From NCBI GenBank assembly GCA_014529385.2, contig CM043964.1, positions 164,997 through 228,996 of the forward strand: 64,000 nucleotides of DNA. Direction: 5' to 3'. Source of the stretch: Adiantum capillus-veneris (lineage: Eukaryota; Streptophyta; Polypodiopsida; Polypodiales; Pteridaceae). Each line of letters opens with the position of its first letter. Position 1 is the first letter of the stretch. The position numbers were made by a program, and so were the translations under genes. The notes under the pieces are model-generated. The model saw nothing but the letters and a program-made list of their open reading frames with translations. It did not search any database and was not told the origin of the DNA. Shown here one piece after another: positions 22,369 to 33,301 of the stretch.

Positions 22369-23740
22369 ATGAGTAGCGACGAGGATGTGGGACCGTCCAA
22401 CCGAAACACCTATCTCTCAACGAGGGTCTTATGTCCTTGTAATCAATGCAAGCATGTTGTGCGACGGACAAGACGTGTTTCTTTGCAGCACGTTCGTGAA
22501 TTTGGCGAGTTCGATCCATCTATTATAGATCGAGTTGTTGCCAATTATAACTCGTCGGACTCTGACGCTGGCCAACAAGCAGCAATCTTGCAACCCAATA
22601 GACGTGTTCGCACGCGCTTTGGTCAAGCAGCATATGTGAGGCCACAAGATGTAGCCTCTGACAGCTCGGGGGATGATCATGCAGAGCACATTCCCAACGA
22701 GGCAATGTTTGAGCCCGAGATTGATGAAATGATCGAGACGATCATGGATTCAGAAAGGCTTATCTATGATGATATGAAAAGTAAAGCCGATACGCCATTG
22801 TATAATGGAGCACGTATGTCTAGATTGAAAGCACTCCTGGTTCTTCTCAACATGCAGGCAAAGTTTGGATGGAGTGACACTAGCGTCACAGCGCTTTTCA
22901 GGTGATCTATTACAATTAGTTTACTTTAATAAAACTCTAAATGTATAATGATCTGATAGATTTTTACACGACTGTATCATATTTTTATGTTGTGTAGATT
23001 GCTGAAAGAGCACATACTACCAGCTGACAATGTGATGCCAGATTCCCGAGATGAAGCAACAAAGATTTTGCGAAACTTGGGGATGGATTACAATTCTATC
23101 CACGCTTGTCCTAATGACTGCATTCTTTTCAGAGGGGAATACATAGACATGGAGAAGTGTCCGAAATGTGATTTCGAAAGATATCGAGTAGATCTCCACG
23201 TGACAAAAATTCCACAAAAGGTTTTGCGACATTTCCCTCTGCTTCCTTGCATCAAGCATTTCTTCGAATGTAAGTCCATGGCCGCCCTAGCATCATGGCA
23301 TGAGGAGAATAAATCTTCGGATGGTGTGCTATGAATTCCTGCAGATTGCGTAGCGTGGAAACATATAGATGGAACATGGTCGGATTTTGCTAGGGAAGCT
23401 CGAAATTTGCGCTTAGGCCTAGCTATGGATGGCGTAAATCCATTTGGTCAAAGATCAACATCTTACAGTGTATGGCCCGTTGTCATCGTCAACTACAACA
23501 TTCCCCCGTGGTTGACTACGAAGAAGGGGCACCTATGGCTAAGCTTGATTGTGCCAGGGCGATATAAAGTGGGAAATATGGATGTGTATCTTCATCCACT
23601 ATTGGAAGAGCTACAACAATTGTGGATTGGCATAGAGGTGGTGGATATGAGCCGACACACAGGACGACGGAATGCTTTGATCAGAGGCATTCTATTGTGG
23701 ACCATGCATGACTATCCCGGGCTAACAGAATGCTCAGGTG
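22369..23740 (+). pseudogene. CACTA-A TNP2-type transposase, N-terminal half
   Basis: Exon 1 (22,369-22,901) starts at ATG and carries VLCPCNQCKHVVRR, a transposase-associated zinc-type motif, ending FGWSDTSVTALFR. An intron with GT/AG borders (22,902-22,997) follows. Exon 2 (22,998 on) has SIHACPNDCILFRGEY, CPKCDFERYRVD, KVLRHFPLLPCIKHFF, LRLGLAMDGVNPFGQRSTS and DVYLHPLLEELQQLW, all conserved TNP2 blocks of En/Spm elements. TGA at 23,332 breaks the frame. The homology stops at DYPGLTECSG, exactly the point at which CACTA-B has an intron; the catalytic second half is absent. The protein would bind and cut element ends; this copy cannot. Confidence 0.9.
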
Positions 23741-24970
23741 ATCTCCCTCTCTTTCGGAGCATTCGGCGTGCTCCGAAGCTTCGGCGTCGACGAGACGAGC
23801 TTCACACTCGTCTAGACACCGGCGCTCTAGTGGTGGCGGTGGCGGTTGTTGTGGGGATTCCGCCACCGATGCCTCCACACCGCCTCGTGTTCGACGAGGC
23901 TCTTTACCCTCCCCTTCTTTGCCCGCCCCCACACCACCCACAGCATCGCCATCTACGCCAGGTTTTGCACGGCTGACTCTTCCTAGAAGCTACACACCTC
24001 TACCTACTCCGCCAGGAGCCACCCCACTCGACACTCCTCGCTTTGGGGCCGAGACGTCGGTGGAGACACTTGACGTCCGTACCCCCATCGACACGACGCT
24101 AGAGACCCCTGCCGGGACACCCAGGTTCACGCGTCACCGGCCAGAGGGCTTGCCTTACTCCGTCGACATCAGCGGCGGCATCATCATGGATGATGACGGC
24201 AAGAAGGTGATCTCGCGCATGCTGGTCTTTGCTCTCAGCTGTTTAGACACTACATACTAAACAAATGGAGTGAAGTACCAAGTGATTTAAAAAACAGAGT
24301 CATCAGCATACTTCATGATGAGTTTCCCGTTCCAACACGGGATCAGCGCTTCAATGAAGACCTGATGAAGATTCGAATGCGCGAATACTGCAAACACAAG
24401 CGTTCCGAAGTGCAAAAAGCAATCAAGAATGGGTGGAACAGGCCAGATTGGCTGGCCAAAGAAGATTGGAAGAATGCGAAGAAAGCAGCGCGCGAGAATC
24501 CCAACAAGTGGAAGCAGCAAAAGGATGCAGCCAGAGCGCGAGTAGAGGCAGGGAGCTCGCACCACTTGGAGACCGGTGGATGGGCATCATTTGAGGCCGA
24601 TTTTGTAAGTGTTTTCGCATTGCTCTTTATGTTCGATAGTTTAGGGTTTATGAGTTTTTTAATTCTAACATAATGAAATCTTTGTATGTTTTGACAGTGG
24701 TCGATGACAGGACGTGATCCCACACCGTACGAGCGCGAGTACGCAGGCAGGAAGGGCTTAAACGCCTTGATGGACATTCTCAGTTCTCGCGGCGGCATGG
24801 TTAGTATTAGGGTTTACTCTTTTTTATTTTTTGTATTGTTTTATAAATGTCCTTATATGTTTATACTTACTGAAAGCTGTCTTATTGTCTTTTTTTGCAA
24901 AATCCGACAGATACGCCGCTTGGACGCGATGAGACGTCTGACTAGACGACGTCAGTTTGGCCGTAGCTAG
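23741..24970 (+). CDS. CACTA-A second gene, TNPA / plant-transposase-like
   Basis: A Pro/Ser/Thr-rich stretch (PTPPTASPSTPGF, SYTPLPTPPGATPLDTPR, about 23,919-24,130) leads into a conserved block: NKWSEVPSDLKNRVISIL, CKHKRSEVQKAI, WNRPDWLAKEDWKNAKKAAR and GGWASFEADF. Introns with GT/AG borders follow at 24,605-24,697 and 24,800-24,910, joining MTGRDPTPYEREYAGRKG and a basic tail ending at TAG 24,970. This resembles the plant transposase (Ptta/En/Spm) family that accompanies TNP2. The joint between the proline-rich part and NKWSEV (about 24,207-24,245) needs an unannotated splice or frameshift, so the start and first exon are uncertain. Confidence 0.65.
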
Positions 24971-25289
24971 ATAGCATTAGTTTAGGGTTTCTCATAGCTT
25001 ATGTATCATGAGACGGATTTTATACGTCTTTTTGAACCATGTATATTATTACATTTGTCACCGCAGTTCCTTTTGCCAATCAATTCTTTATGCCTATGAT
25101 GTTGTACAATTGTCATTATTACATTTGCCAATCAATTCATTTTGTCTATGATGTGTACAATTGTCAATTTTGCAAACAATGCATCTTGTGGGTGACTATT
25201 TTGGGTCTATTATCTATCCTTGCACTTTTTTTTAAAAGTGAATCAAGTACAATATGGTTGAAGGGTGGCAGGGCATTCAATGTCCTGCC

Positions 25290-25533
25290 ACCAAAAAAAA
25301 ATTCTCTCGGGCGTCGCTATAAGCGTCGCTATTTATGGCTCTATAGCGTCGCTATAGTCTTCTGTGTAACCGTCGCTATATGCGTCGCTATGAGCGTCTC
25401 TATGGGCGTCGCTATATAGCAACGCCTATAGCGACGCTCTCGTAGCGACGGTTTTAGCGACGCCGGGGGTTATAAAAACCCAGTGTATTTCCGTCGCTAA
25501 CAGCGTCACAAGAGCACACAACCTCTTGTAGTG
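25290..25533. other. CACTA-A right subterminal repeat array
   Basis: Dense GCGTCGCTA and inverse TAGCGACG units within 220 bp of the end, followed by the TIR CCTCTTGTAGTG. These are probable transposase-binding sites; the left end has fewer copies at 20,120-20,205. Confidence 0.85.
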
Positions 25534-26333
25534 GAGCTTCCTTATTTTAAAATGTAAAGAATCTACATAAAATCAATACATATCTAGTAATAATAGAAAG
25601 GGGTTGAATGAGAACTTATGAATTACAACAAGATTAAGCATGACTTGAGAGGTGATTAGAAGAGGAATTTTGATGGGTTTTTGAGCTTGAGAGAGAGGAG
25701 GAAGGAGAGGAGGGTGAGAAGACTAATGGCTGATTTTTAGAGAAGGTCTCAATGTGGAAAAGGAAGGGTGTGTGTGTGTGTAAAGGTAGAGGGGGTGGTC
25801 TCCACCATAGTTGAAAAAACTGGCGTCTGCCATTTTGGCCATATCTCCTAGACCGTAGATGCAAAAATTATAAAAAAAATATGGCTAGAATCTCCAGCGC
25901 ATCACCTACAACTTTGATGAGGACAACTTTTCTTGGATCGAAGTGGAAGTATTTTTTAAAAATTCAGCAAAATCATGTGTCTGGTTCCTTCCTTTACCAA
26001 GTCTTCCACTTGGGTCCCATTTGTTTGAATCATCATATGGCTCCAAAGCCATGATGATATGAGCCACTCATGACCCTTGAATCATGGGTGCATGGCTCCA
26101 CAACCACATCATATCTTTTCTTTTCACATTTACATATTTTCCCTTCCCTTTACCACTAAGTTCTCCCTCTACCTTTCACCTCCGGTGAACTAGTCAAGAA
26201 AAAATTCCTATCAAATCATTTTTTTAAAATTTTTCCAAGAGGTTGTTCTCACTCTTTCTTTTATTGTAAACCTCTAGAAGCAAGGAAAACCAACAAAATA
26301 TGATAAACAAAAATTTGTGATAGGCTCGTATCA
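25534..26333 (-). mobile_element. Tat-3 LTR, proximal part
   Basis: Begins (minus strand) TGATACGAGCC at 26,333 after the purine tract GGTTTGGGGAGGCTA. A phrase TTTTTAAAAATTCAGCAAAA near 25,955 and CTACAACTTT are shared with the Tat-5 LTR (58,480-58,545). CACTA-A interrupts this LTR at 25,533. Confidence 0.6.
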
Positions 26334-26340
26334 TAGCCTC

Positions 26341-28383
26341 CCCAAACCTGGCTAGGGGTATTTATGCCTCTAGCCTACTTTCTTTGATCTTGAGCTGACC
26401 TTATCCTGATGTGATAAGGCTTTAGACGCCATCCATTTGTCCTGGTCTTGTGCACTTTACCATCAATGTCTTGAAGTCTGTAAGAGCCATTTTTGAACTT
26501 TATGGTGACCAAGAACGGGCCTTCCTATCGGAAAAGAAACTTTCCATCCTTACGAGTGTCGAAGCGATTGTCATATCGAAGCACCAGAGATCCCTTTTTT
26601 ATGTCTTTGGATGCTAGCTTTTTGTTGAAATTTTCTCTGCGCTTCTCTGCTTCTTGACAATAGTGGTTGATGGCTTCTTCACGATCCAATTGCAGCCTCT
26701 CTAGATCCATTATCCTTTGATGTACTTTCTCCTTTTGAGAGCCTACCTGGCTACCCAATATTCGAAGACTTGTTAACTTCACTTCAATGGGCAAAAGCGC
26801 CTCCTTTCCATAAACCAAATGAAAGGGTGTGTACCCTAATGTGGTTTTGAAGGAGGTTTTATAGGCCCATAGAGCTCCATTCAGGTGTTTGTCCCAATCT
26901 TGGCACCTGGCATGTACCTGTTTGGTGAGAATTTTGCAAATGATTCCATTACCTTTTCCACCAAACCATTGCACTGAGGGTAGTAAGGAGTAGAGTGTTG
27001 ATGCTGAATATTTAGCTTCTTCATGAGTTCTCCTACCAAGTCTGCTCTAAACCCTGGTCCTCTATCAGATAGTATTTCAAGAGGGGTGCGAAACCGGCAA
27101 CAGATGTGGTCAAAGATGAACTGACTCACATCCTTAGCAGTAATTCTATTGGTCGGCATAGCCTCAGCCCATCTAGTCATGTAGTCTACTCCCATGATGA
27201 TGTACTCTTTACTTGACTGAGTGCGTGGTAGAGGCCCTATGGCATCAATTCTCCACTTCTCAAAGGGCCCATATACCTTTATTGGGTTCTGAGGTTCAGC
27301 TATGAGCCATCGTGGTCTTGCTTTCTGACATTCATCACATGTTTGACACCAGTATTTGACATCACGATGAAGACTTGGCCAAGTAAACCCAGCTTGTAGA
27401 ACCTTTCTACTAGTGACGTCGTGTGAAAAGTGTCCTCCGCACATATCATCCTGACAAGCTTTTAAAATTTCTTCAATTTCACTCTTCAAAGGCACTCTCC
27501 TAAGCACACCATCCTTACCAAGACAATACAAGTCATCATTTACTATGCGATACCTGGTAGCCTTCCTAGCTAACCATTGCCTTTCCCCTGCATTCAAGTG
27601 TTTAGGAGCCTCTCCTTGCTCCAGAATGTGCATAATATCTTCCAAGTCCTCCTTGCCTTGTTGAAGTGGAAGTTTGATGGCCACTGCTCCCACTTTTGAC
27701 TCATTTAACTTTGATGATGCTAGGTGGTCTGCATCCTTGTTCTGGTCTCTTGGCACATGATGTACTTGTGCCTCCCTAAATCTCCTCATAAGAGCTTTTG
27801 CTTCTCTCATTTTAGTAGAGAGACGGGCATTTTTGCAAGCCCATGTACCTTGCATTTGCCTTACCAAAAGCATGGAGTCACCAAAAGCGTTTAATCTCTT
27901 AATTGAATTATCGAAGCACCAACAAAGGCCATGAATTAGAGCATGATGTTCTGCTTCATTGTTGGAGTGGACATCTTCTAGAGTGATCCCTTCACCATGG
28001 ATCCTCTCTCCCAATGGAGATAAGACCAGGATGCCTGCAGCTGCCTTATCCTTGGTTCTCTTGTATGCTCCATCAAAGTAGAGGCTATAAGCATTGACCA
28101 AAGCCTCTGGAGCTGGAGGTGGTGGAAGTTCCTTTCTCTTCAAATGGAAAACTTTTTCATAGCACTTGTTTGTTAAAATGTCGGCTAAGCATGCTTGAGT
28201 TGTTCTTTCAACCTGTATTGTGTAATCAAACTCTTGAAGTCGCACCACCCACTTTGCTATTTTGTCAGAGATTTCCATATGTTGTAGTGCATAGGGAAAC
28301 ATATCCTCCACAGTGATAATTACAAACCTCTTTGGCAGCAAGTATGGCCGAAATTTGGTTACCGCAAACATGAGAGCTAACAC
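26341..28383 (-). pseudogene. Tat-3 pol: RNase H, second RNase H, integrase
   Basis: The best preserved Tat segment: a 500-codon open frame, 28,383-26,881. It has the end of the RT-linked RNase H (LLPKRFVIITVEDMFPYALQ), then a second RNase H with YSLYFDGAYKRTKDKAAAG, SNNEAEHHALIHGLCWC and DQNKDADHLA (about 28,090-27,690). Integrase follows: zinc-binding CGGHFSHDV with WCQTCDECQ (27,450-27,340), then D of WRIDAIGPL, D of LSDRGPGFR and E of CNGLVEK, the full DDE triad. A frameshift at about 26,950 moves the C-terminal part (LWAYKTSFKTTLGYTPF, HLVYGKEALLPIEV) to another frame. Confidence 0.93.
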
Positions 28384-28386
28384 TAG

Positions 28387-29427
28387 CTATTCCATCAGGG
28401 TGTAGGCCTTCTCTGTGTTTTCCATGAGGCGGCTAGCAAAATACACAGGCCTCATAAAGGATGTTTTTGGATCTTTTTGTAGGAGGGCAGCACCAATGGC
28501 CTCTTCTCCCACACTAGGGTTTACAAAGAATGTTTCTTCCCAACAAGGTTGGAGGATTACAGGGAGTGACCCTAACATTTTTTTAATCTCTCTAAAATGC
28601 CCATCACTTTCTTCACTCCAAACAAGCGTCTCTTGACGAGTCAGCTGTTGTAGAGGAAATATCACTTGGGAGAGTAAGTGTATGAATCTACTCAAATATC
28701 TTAGCTTTTGCAAGAAAGAGATTAATTGTTTGATGGATGTTGGGGAAGGTAGATTTAGCAATGTTTCTATCTTTTCAGGATCTACCTCGATTCCATCAAT
28801 GGACACTACATGCCCTAATAGTGTAACCTCCTCTAAACCCAATTGATGCATTAGATTTTCTGTCATGACACAAACCTCTGTTCCACTGTCAATGTAAGTT
28901 TTTGGAATCTGTTGTCCCTTGATTTGAGCCTCCACCAAAGGCACTATATCCTTGAGACCATATGCTTTGATTACACTTACTAGCTTACTTTGCTTTGCCC
29001 TCGTGCTCACCATTTTTGACCATTGTCGTCGAAGCTTTGGGGAGATATGAAGTAGTTGTGGCCAAGTAATCTTTGGTCCTCGAGAACTCACATCAGCTGT
29101 CAAGTCATAAGGTTGTGTCCGAGATCCCATAGGGAAATCAGAGATGTCAAGTTGAGACCTAGTACGGGTCTTTCTCTTCTTGGCTTCATCTTTAGTTTCC
29201 TGAGATGTACTTGCTTCATTGCTTGCATCCTTGCTTGTTTCTTTACCTACTTCATCTTGGACACGCACACGTTTGATAGGCATTGTAGCCACTTCATCTA
29301 TCTTCATCTTCCCTTTAGCAATTTCTTCCTGGTTGCTTCTGCCCTTGAGGACCTCCTCCATCCTTATGATGCTCACATTTGGTTGAGTAGCAGGGGCTTG
29401 AGCTTGAGCACGAGGTGGCTGCTGCAA
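28387..29427 (-). pseudogene. Tat-3 gag-pol middle: protease joined to RT end, RT core deleted
   Basis: In frame with 28,383 apart from a TAG at 28,387. It contains a charged linker, then protease with the active site YIDSGTEVCVMTENL. It passes directly, with no stop, from HQLGLEEVT to LLGHVVSIDGIEVDPEKIE, which is the RT thumb/connection, continuing to LLQKDPKTSFMRPVYFASR. About 300 residues of fingers and palm, including the YxDD box, are missing. The element therefore could not reverse-transcribe on its own. Confidence 0.9.
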
Positions 29428-30075
29428 AATTTGAGGTTGTGGTTGCTCTTGTGCTTGAGCTCTAGCATGGGGAGGACTTGTTGTCGAGGACCTCTAACAG
29501 GGTAGTCATATCTTCTGGGATGAGGGCAATTATACATGCCGTGGCCATTTTCCCCACAATTGTAACACAACATTTCCCTTGCTTGACGTCGCATTGGTGG
29601 CCGATTCCCACCATTTCCCTCAATAGGCCTTCTTGCACCCTGCACAAGATTTACTCTCAACCCCTCTAGCTGGTTTGTGAGATTTTTTATTTGTTGGAGC
29701 ATATCTTCTTGTTGACCTCTATTGAGGTCTGGTGCATTAGGCACATTTGGAGGTATGTGAGAAGCTTCCATATTTGTGATATTGCCTCCCAAAGCTAGCT
29801 GGCCAGCTTGGGCTTGATAGAGAATCTTTCTATTCTTTTCCCTAGCAATTCTTAAGGCATCTTCAAAAGCATTTGGAAATTTTCTCTTTACCTTCTCCCT
29901 TAGCAAGGGGTACAAACCTGAGATAAATCGATCCTTTTGGAGGCAATTGGGAGCTCGCTCACCAGGGTTTAGTGAGTCTGACCATTGCCCCCAAAGTTTG
30001 AGAAAACCTTCCTCATAGGTTGCATAACCATGAGGGTCAACTTGATGAAGGTATTGGGTATTGGAACCATTCATT
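29373..30075 (-). pseudogene. Tat-3 gag, C-terminal part with zinc knuckle
   Basis: Carries YEEGFLKLWGQWSDSL and KDRFISGLYPLLREKVKR from the gag capsid-like region, and the knuckle CYNCGENGHGMYNC (CX2CX4HX4C, about 29,530-29,572). A frameshift at about 29,480 separates it from the protease frame. The N-terminal gag (the RYPLFF region seen in Tat-5) is missing because the sequence is cut at about 30,064, where Tat-4 begins on the other strand. Confidence 0.85.
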
Positions 30076-32138
30076 GGCAATTGTGTTAAATCTTTTATAA
30101 ATGACTTCTTTGTATACAGCAGTAGGGCTGAGCACTATGAGAAGCTGCAAATGGTATTGGCTCGATATGATGAATGTGGAGGACAACTAAATCCAGAGAA
30201 ATGTCATCTAGCACAGCCAAGGGTGAAGTTATTGGGCCATATGGTGTCTGAAAATGGCATTGAGGCTGATCCAGACAAGGTTAAGTCTATTATTCTTCTT
30301 CCATCACCTACGAGTACGAAGAAATTGGAAACCTTTATACACAAAGTGAAGTACATGGCGTGGTTTATTCCATTGTCTTCACAGCTCCTTTATCCACTAC
30401 AACAAGTGGCAAAGCATGATCCATTGCAATGGGATGACAAGCGTGAAGAAGTGTTTCAAGAGGTCAAAGAGGTGTTAGGGGGGTTGTCAGCCATGCAGGC
30501 TCCTGATTGGGAGCAAGTGTTTTATGTAAATCCATCACTAGGGGATGATGCCATTGGAGCCATGCTATTGCAAAAGGGGAAAGGCAGCCATTATATGAGG
30601 CCAGTGTATTGTGCAAGCCGAGTGAATTTGGCAGCAGAGAGAAAGTTCTCGGAAGTAAAGCTAGTGATGGCCAGTGAAATATTTGCTAGTCGACGATTTC
30701 ATCATTACTTGCTACCACGACCTTTTGTTTTCTTGACGAGTTATGCCTTTTTGCCTCAGTTAATTAATGGAACTAACATGTCAAATGTGGTGAAGAAATG
30801 GGTAATTGAGCTCCAAGATTTTGAGTTCTCTTTTCTAGTGGAAGACAGTACAAGGGCTACACTAGCTGATTTGTTGACTTACAAGGAGAATCCCCTCCTT
30901 GTTAAGGAAGAGGTGGTGAGAAAGGTAGTTGAAGAAGTGCCACATATCAACAATGCACATGTTTTGTTCTTTGGTGGCTCATACAGAAAGAGCCATGATG
31001 CCGCTTCTGGGGGAGGGGAAGCTAGTATGCAAGAGAGGGTTCAAATTGGATGCGCATAGTAACAATGAGGCTGAATATGCTACGTTGGAAGCCAGATTAC
31101 ACATTTGTTTGAAGCATGGGGTTCGAAGGTTGAGCATAAAAGGTGATGCCTTGTTAGTTGTGAAGCAAGCTAGGTGTGTGGAAGAGCAAGAACACCTCAT
31201 TGAAGGAAATGTGTTTTAGAATTAAAGGCCTGTTAAAAAAGTTTGAGGCATGGAGCATCAGACACATTGAACGTGCTCTAAATGGAGAGGCACATGAAGC
31301 AGCTCAAAGCATGATTTGGGAGCTATTTGTGTTGAGGACCACTTTACCTCTTTATCATGGCCGGGAAAGTTTGGCTCAAGAAGTGTGAAGATGAAGATTC
31401 GGCATCAGCATAACACTTCTTATTACCCGCATTGTAATGGCTTGAATGAAAGATTCAATGGTGAGTTGGTACAGATTCTTTCAAAAGTGACACAGCACCA
31501 AGGAAAGAATTGGGATTTGGAATTGCCTAGTGCATTATGGGCTTACCGTACTTTGGTGAAGACAGGTACAGGGTTTACTCCATTTCATTTGGTGTATGGA
31601 AAGGAAGTACTATTGCCTGTGGAGGTAGAGTTTCCTGCAGTAAAGATGCTAGAGAAGTTTCTTGGGCCGCCTAGTGATGCATTCAAAGAGAGGCTCTTAC
31701 AGTTACAAGAGGTTCAGTTGGATAGGATGAGTGCATTGGAACATTATGGGCAGATGTAGGATAAGGCTTTGGCAAAGATAAATGAAAAGGTCAAAAGTAA
31801 GGGTATCAAGAAACATGACTTGGTTTTGGACTACAACAGTAAGCTGGACAACACCTTCCAAAAGAAGTTTCAAATTAAGTGGGAAGGCCCTTTCAAGGTA
31901 GTGGAGTGTTTTCCGAATGGTATATATCAGTTGGCTAACCTGGATGGTGTTCTACATAAGTCAAGGGTAAATGGATTGCATCTTAAATTGTATCATGCTA
32001 GATTAATGATGGTGGAACAAGATGAGCTGTCTATGGAGCAAGTAATGTCTGTGAGGGATGAGGAGACTTGTGATGCAGTGAGTCTCATATCGGTTTTTGC
32101 TCATGAATGATCTAGCAGGCTAGGGGATGGGCAAATTA
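30064..32138 (+). pseudogene. Tat-4: Ty3/gypsy pol remnant, RT end to integrase
   Basis: Starts in the RT palm as EPFIGNCVKSFINDFFVYSS, where the catalytic DD reads ND. It continues through the thumb (QLNPEKCHLAQPRVK, LLGHMVSENGIEADPDKV), the RNase H (YVNPSLGDDAIGAMLLQKG) and the second RNase H (HVLFFGGSYRKSHDAASG; SNNEAEYATLEARLHIC). The integrase zinc finger and most of the core are deleted at about 31,330-31,390: the end of RNase H runs straight into RHQHNTSYYPHCNGLNERFN. The C-terminal region is readable to 32,110 (LWAYRTLVKTGTGFTPF, NTFQKKFQIKWEGPF). At least three frame changes. Confidence 0.9.
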
Positions 32139-33301
32139 TGTCAGGAGTTTTTTGGAGCAAGGGATTGCGCATATGTACATACACATGCATGGTGCATCGA
32201 ATAAAGGATTGCCCATTTTCCAAAGCCAGGTGGTTACGTGGGGCCCACATGTGTACAGGTAGGACAACATGTACATAGTGCAGTACCAATGTGTTTTTTC
32301 TATAATAATGAGGAGTTGGTAGCGCGTAAAACTTCTGGAGTAAGCTATCCGTGGGCTGACGACATGAGGTAAACAGGTGCATCAGATGGCATCTAGTGGC
32401 GTCAGGACGTCGAATGGGGTCAATACTTGCGTGTGGAGAAGTACGGACACAACGTGGGTGTCTTCTTGTGATAATTATGCAGAAATTTCATCATGAGGAC
32501 CATACTTTGGGGCCACTTCACGTGGTTGCGGGATGCATTATTGGAAAAAGCTGAGTGCCAGGTGTGCGGATGATGCAAAAAGGTGACAACTCTGCACTAC
32601 GAGGTTAGTTTCTGACCTGTTCGGGGTCCATTTGAGGTCATCTAAAAGGCCAAGGGTGCCCAAGTAAAAAATCTGAGTGTGGAAACTGAAAAAACTGAGA
32701 GAAGACCAGAAAAAGAGTGGAGAGAAGAGGAGGAACAGCCGCAACTGTGTTTTTGGGGTTTTTGGAGCCTGTATTGGCCGTAAACTGCTCATCCGAGGTT
32801 GGATTTGAGCACTTTGACATTGCAGACTGGGGTTTTGGGCCGTTCCGGACACGATGGCGCTTTACATTTTGCCAAATTCCTCACTGTTTTTTTGCTGTTT
32901 TGGCTATGTAAGTTTCTCCTATGAGCGAAGCTTCTGGTCCATTTTGTGATTGTATCTGGCTTATTTTACCCATACTGTGTGAGCTATTTGCCCCATTGGT
33001 GTTGGCCCAAGATCATTTGTATCTAAAAATCAGAAATTCTCCTCTTTTGAGCTGAGTTTTTGGGTGTGTGTGTGTGTGTGTGTGTCTCTGTGTTGAGTGG
33101 GCAAGTGGGAAGTCTCTCTCCTCTCACTCCATTGGTGTGTTTCCTGTCTCGGCCAGGTGGATTGTGTAAGCCGAGTGGTGCCCCATAGTGTGTGTATATA
33201 TCCTTCCAAGAGTGTGTGTCGGGTCATTATAGAGGCATTCTGTGTGTTTCCATCCCGGTCAAACTGTCTAGAGCACCTATTAGTGGGTATGAGGCAAGAG
33301 A
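32139..33301 (+). mobile_element. Tat-4 3' LTR (start seen, end inferred)
   Basis: TGTCAGGAG at 32,139 follows the purine-rich GGGGATGGGCAAATTA just after the integrase stop. The remaining sequence is non-coding with a (GT)n tract at 33,061-33,086. It runs up to the chromovirus LTR at about 33,302, which may have inserted into it. Confidence 0.5.

Larger units (their letters stand above)
20093..25533 (+). mobile_element. CACTA-A: complete En/Spm-type transposon
   Basis: The ends are CACTACAAGAGG (20,093-20,104) and its perfect inverse CCTCTTGTAGTG (25,522-25,533), flanked on both sides by the 3-bp duplication GAG (20,090-20,092 and 25,534-25,536). Subterminal regions are full of AGCGACGCT/GCGTCGCTA repeats: at least four on the left and about a dozen on the right, mostly in opposite orientation. 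This is the transposase-binding layout of CACTA elements. The 5,441-bp element contains SINE-like copies, microsatellites, a truncated TNP2 gene and a second, TNPA-like gene. It is inserted in the Tat-3 LTR. Confidence 0.95.

Noticed and set aside
23681-23941. Minus-strand proline/glutamate-rich frame in CACTA-A
   Set aside because: It is the shadow of the plus-strand Ser/Pro-rich coding stretch.
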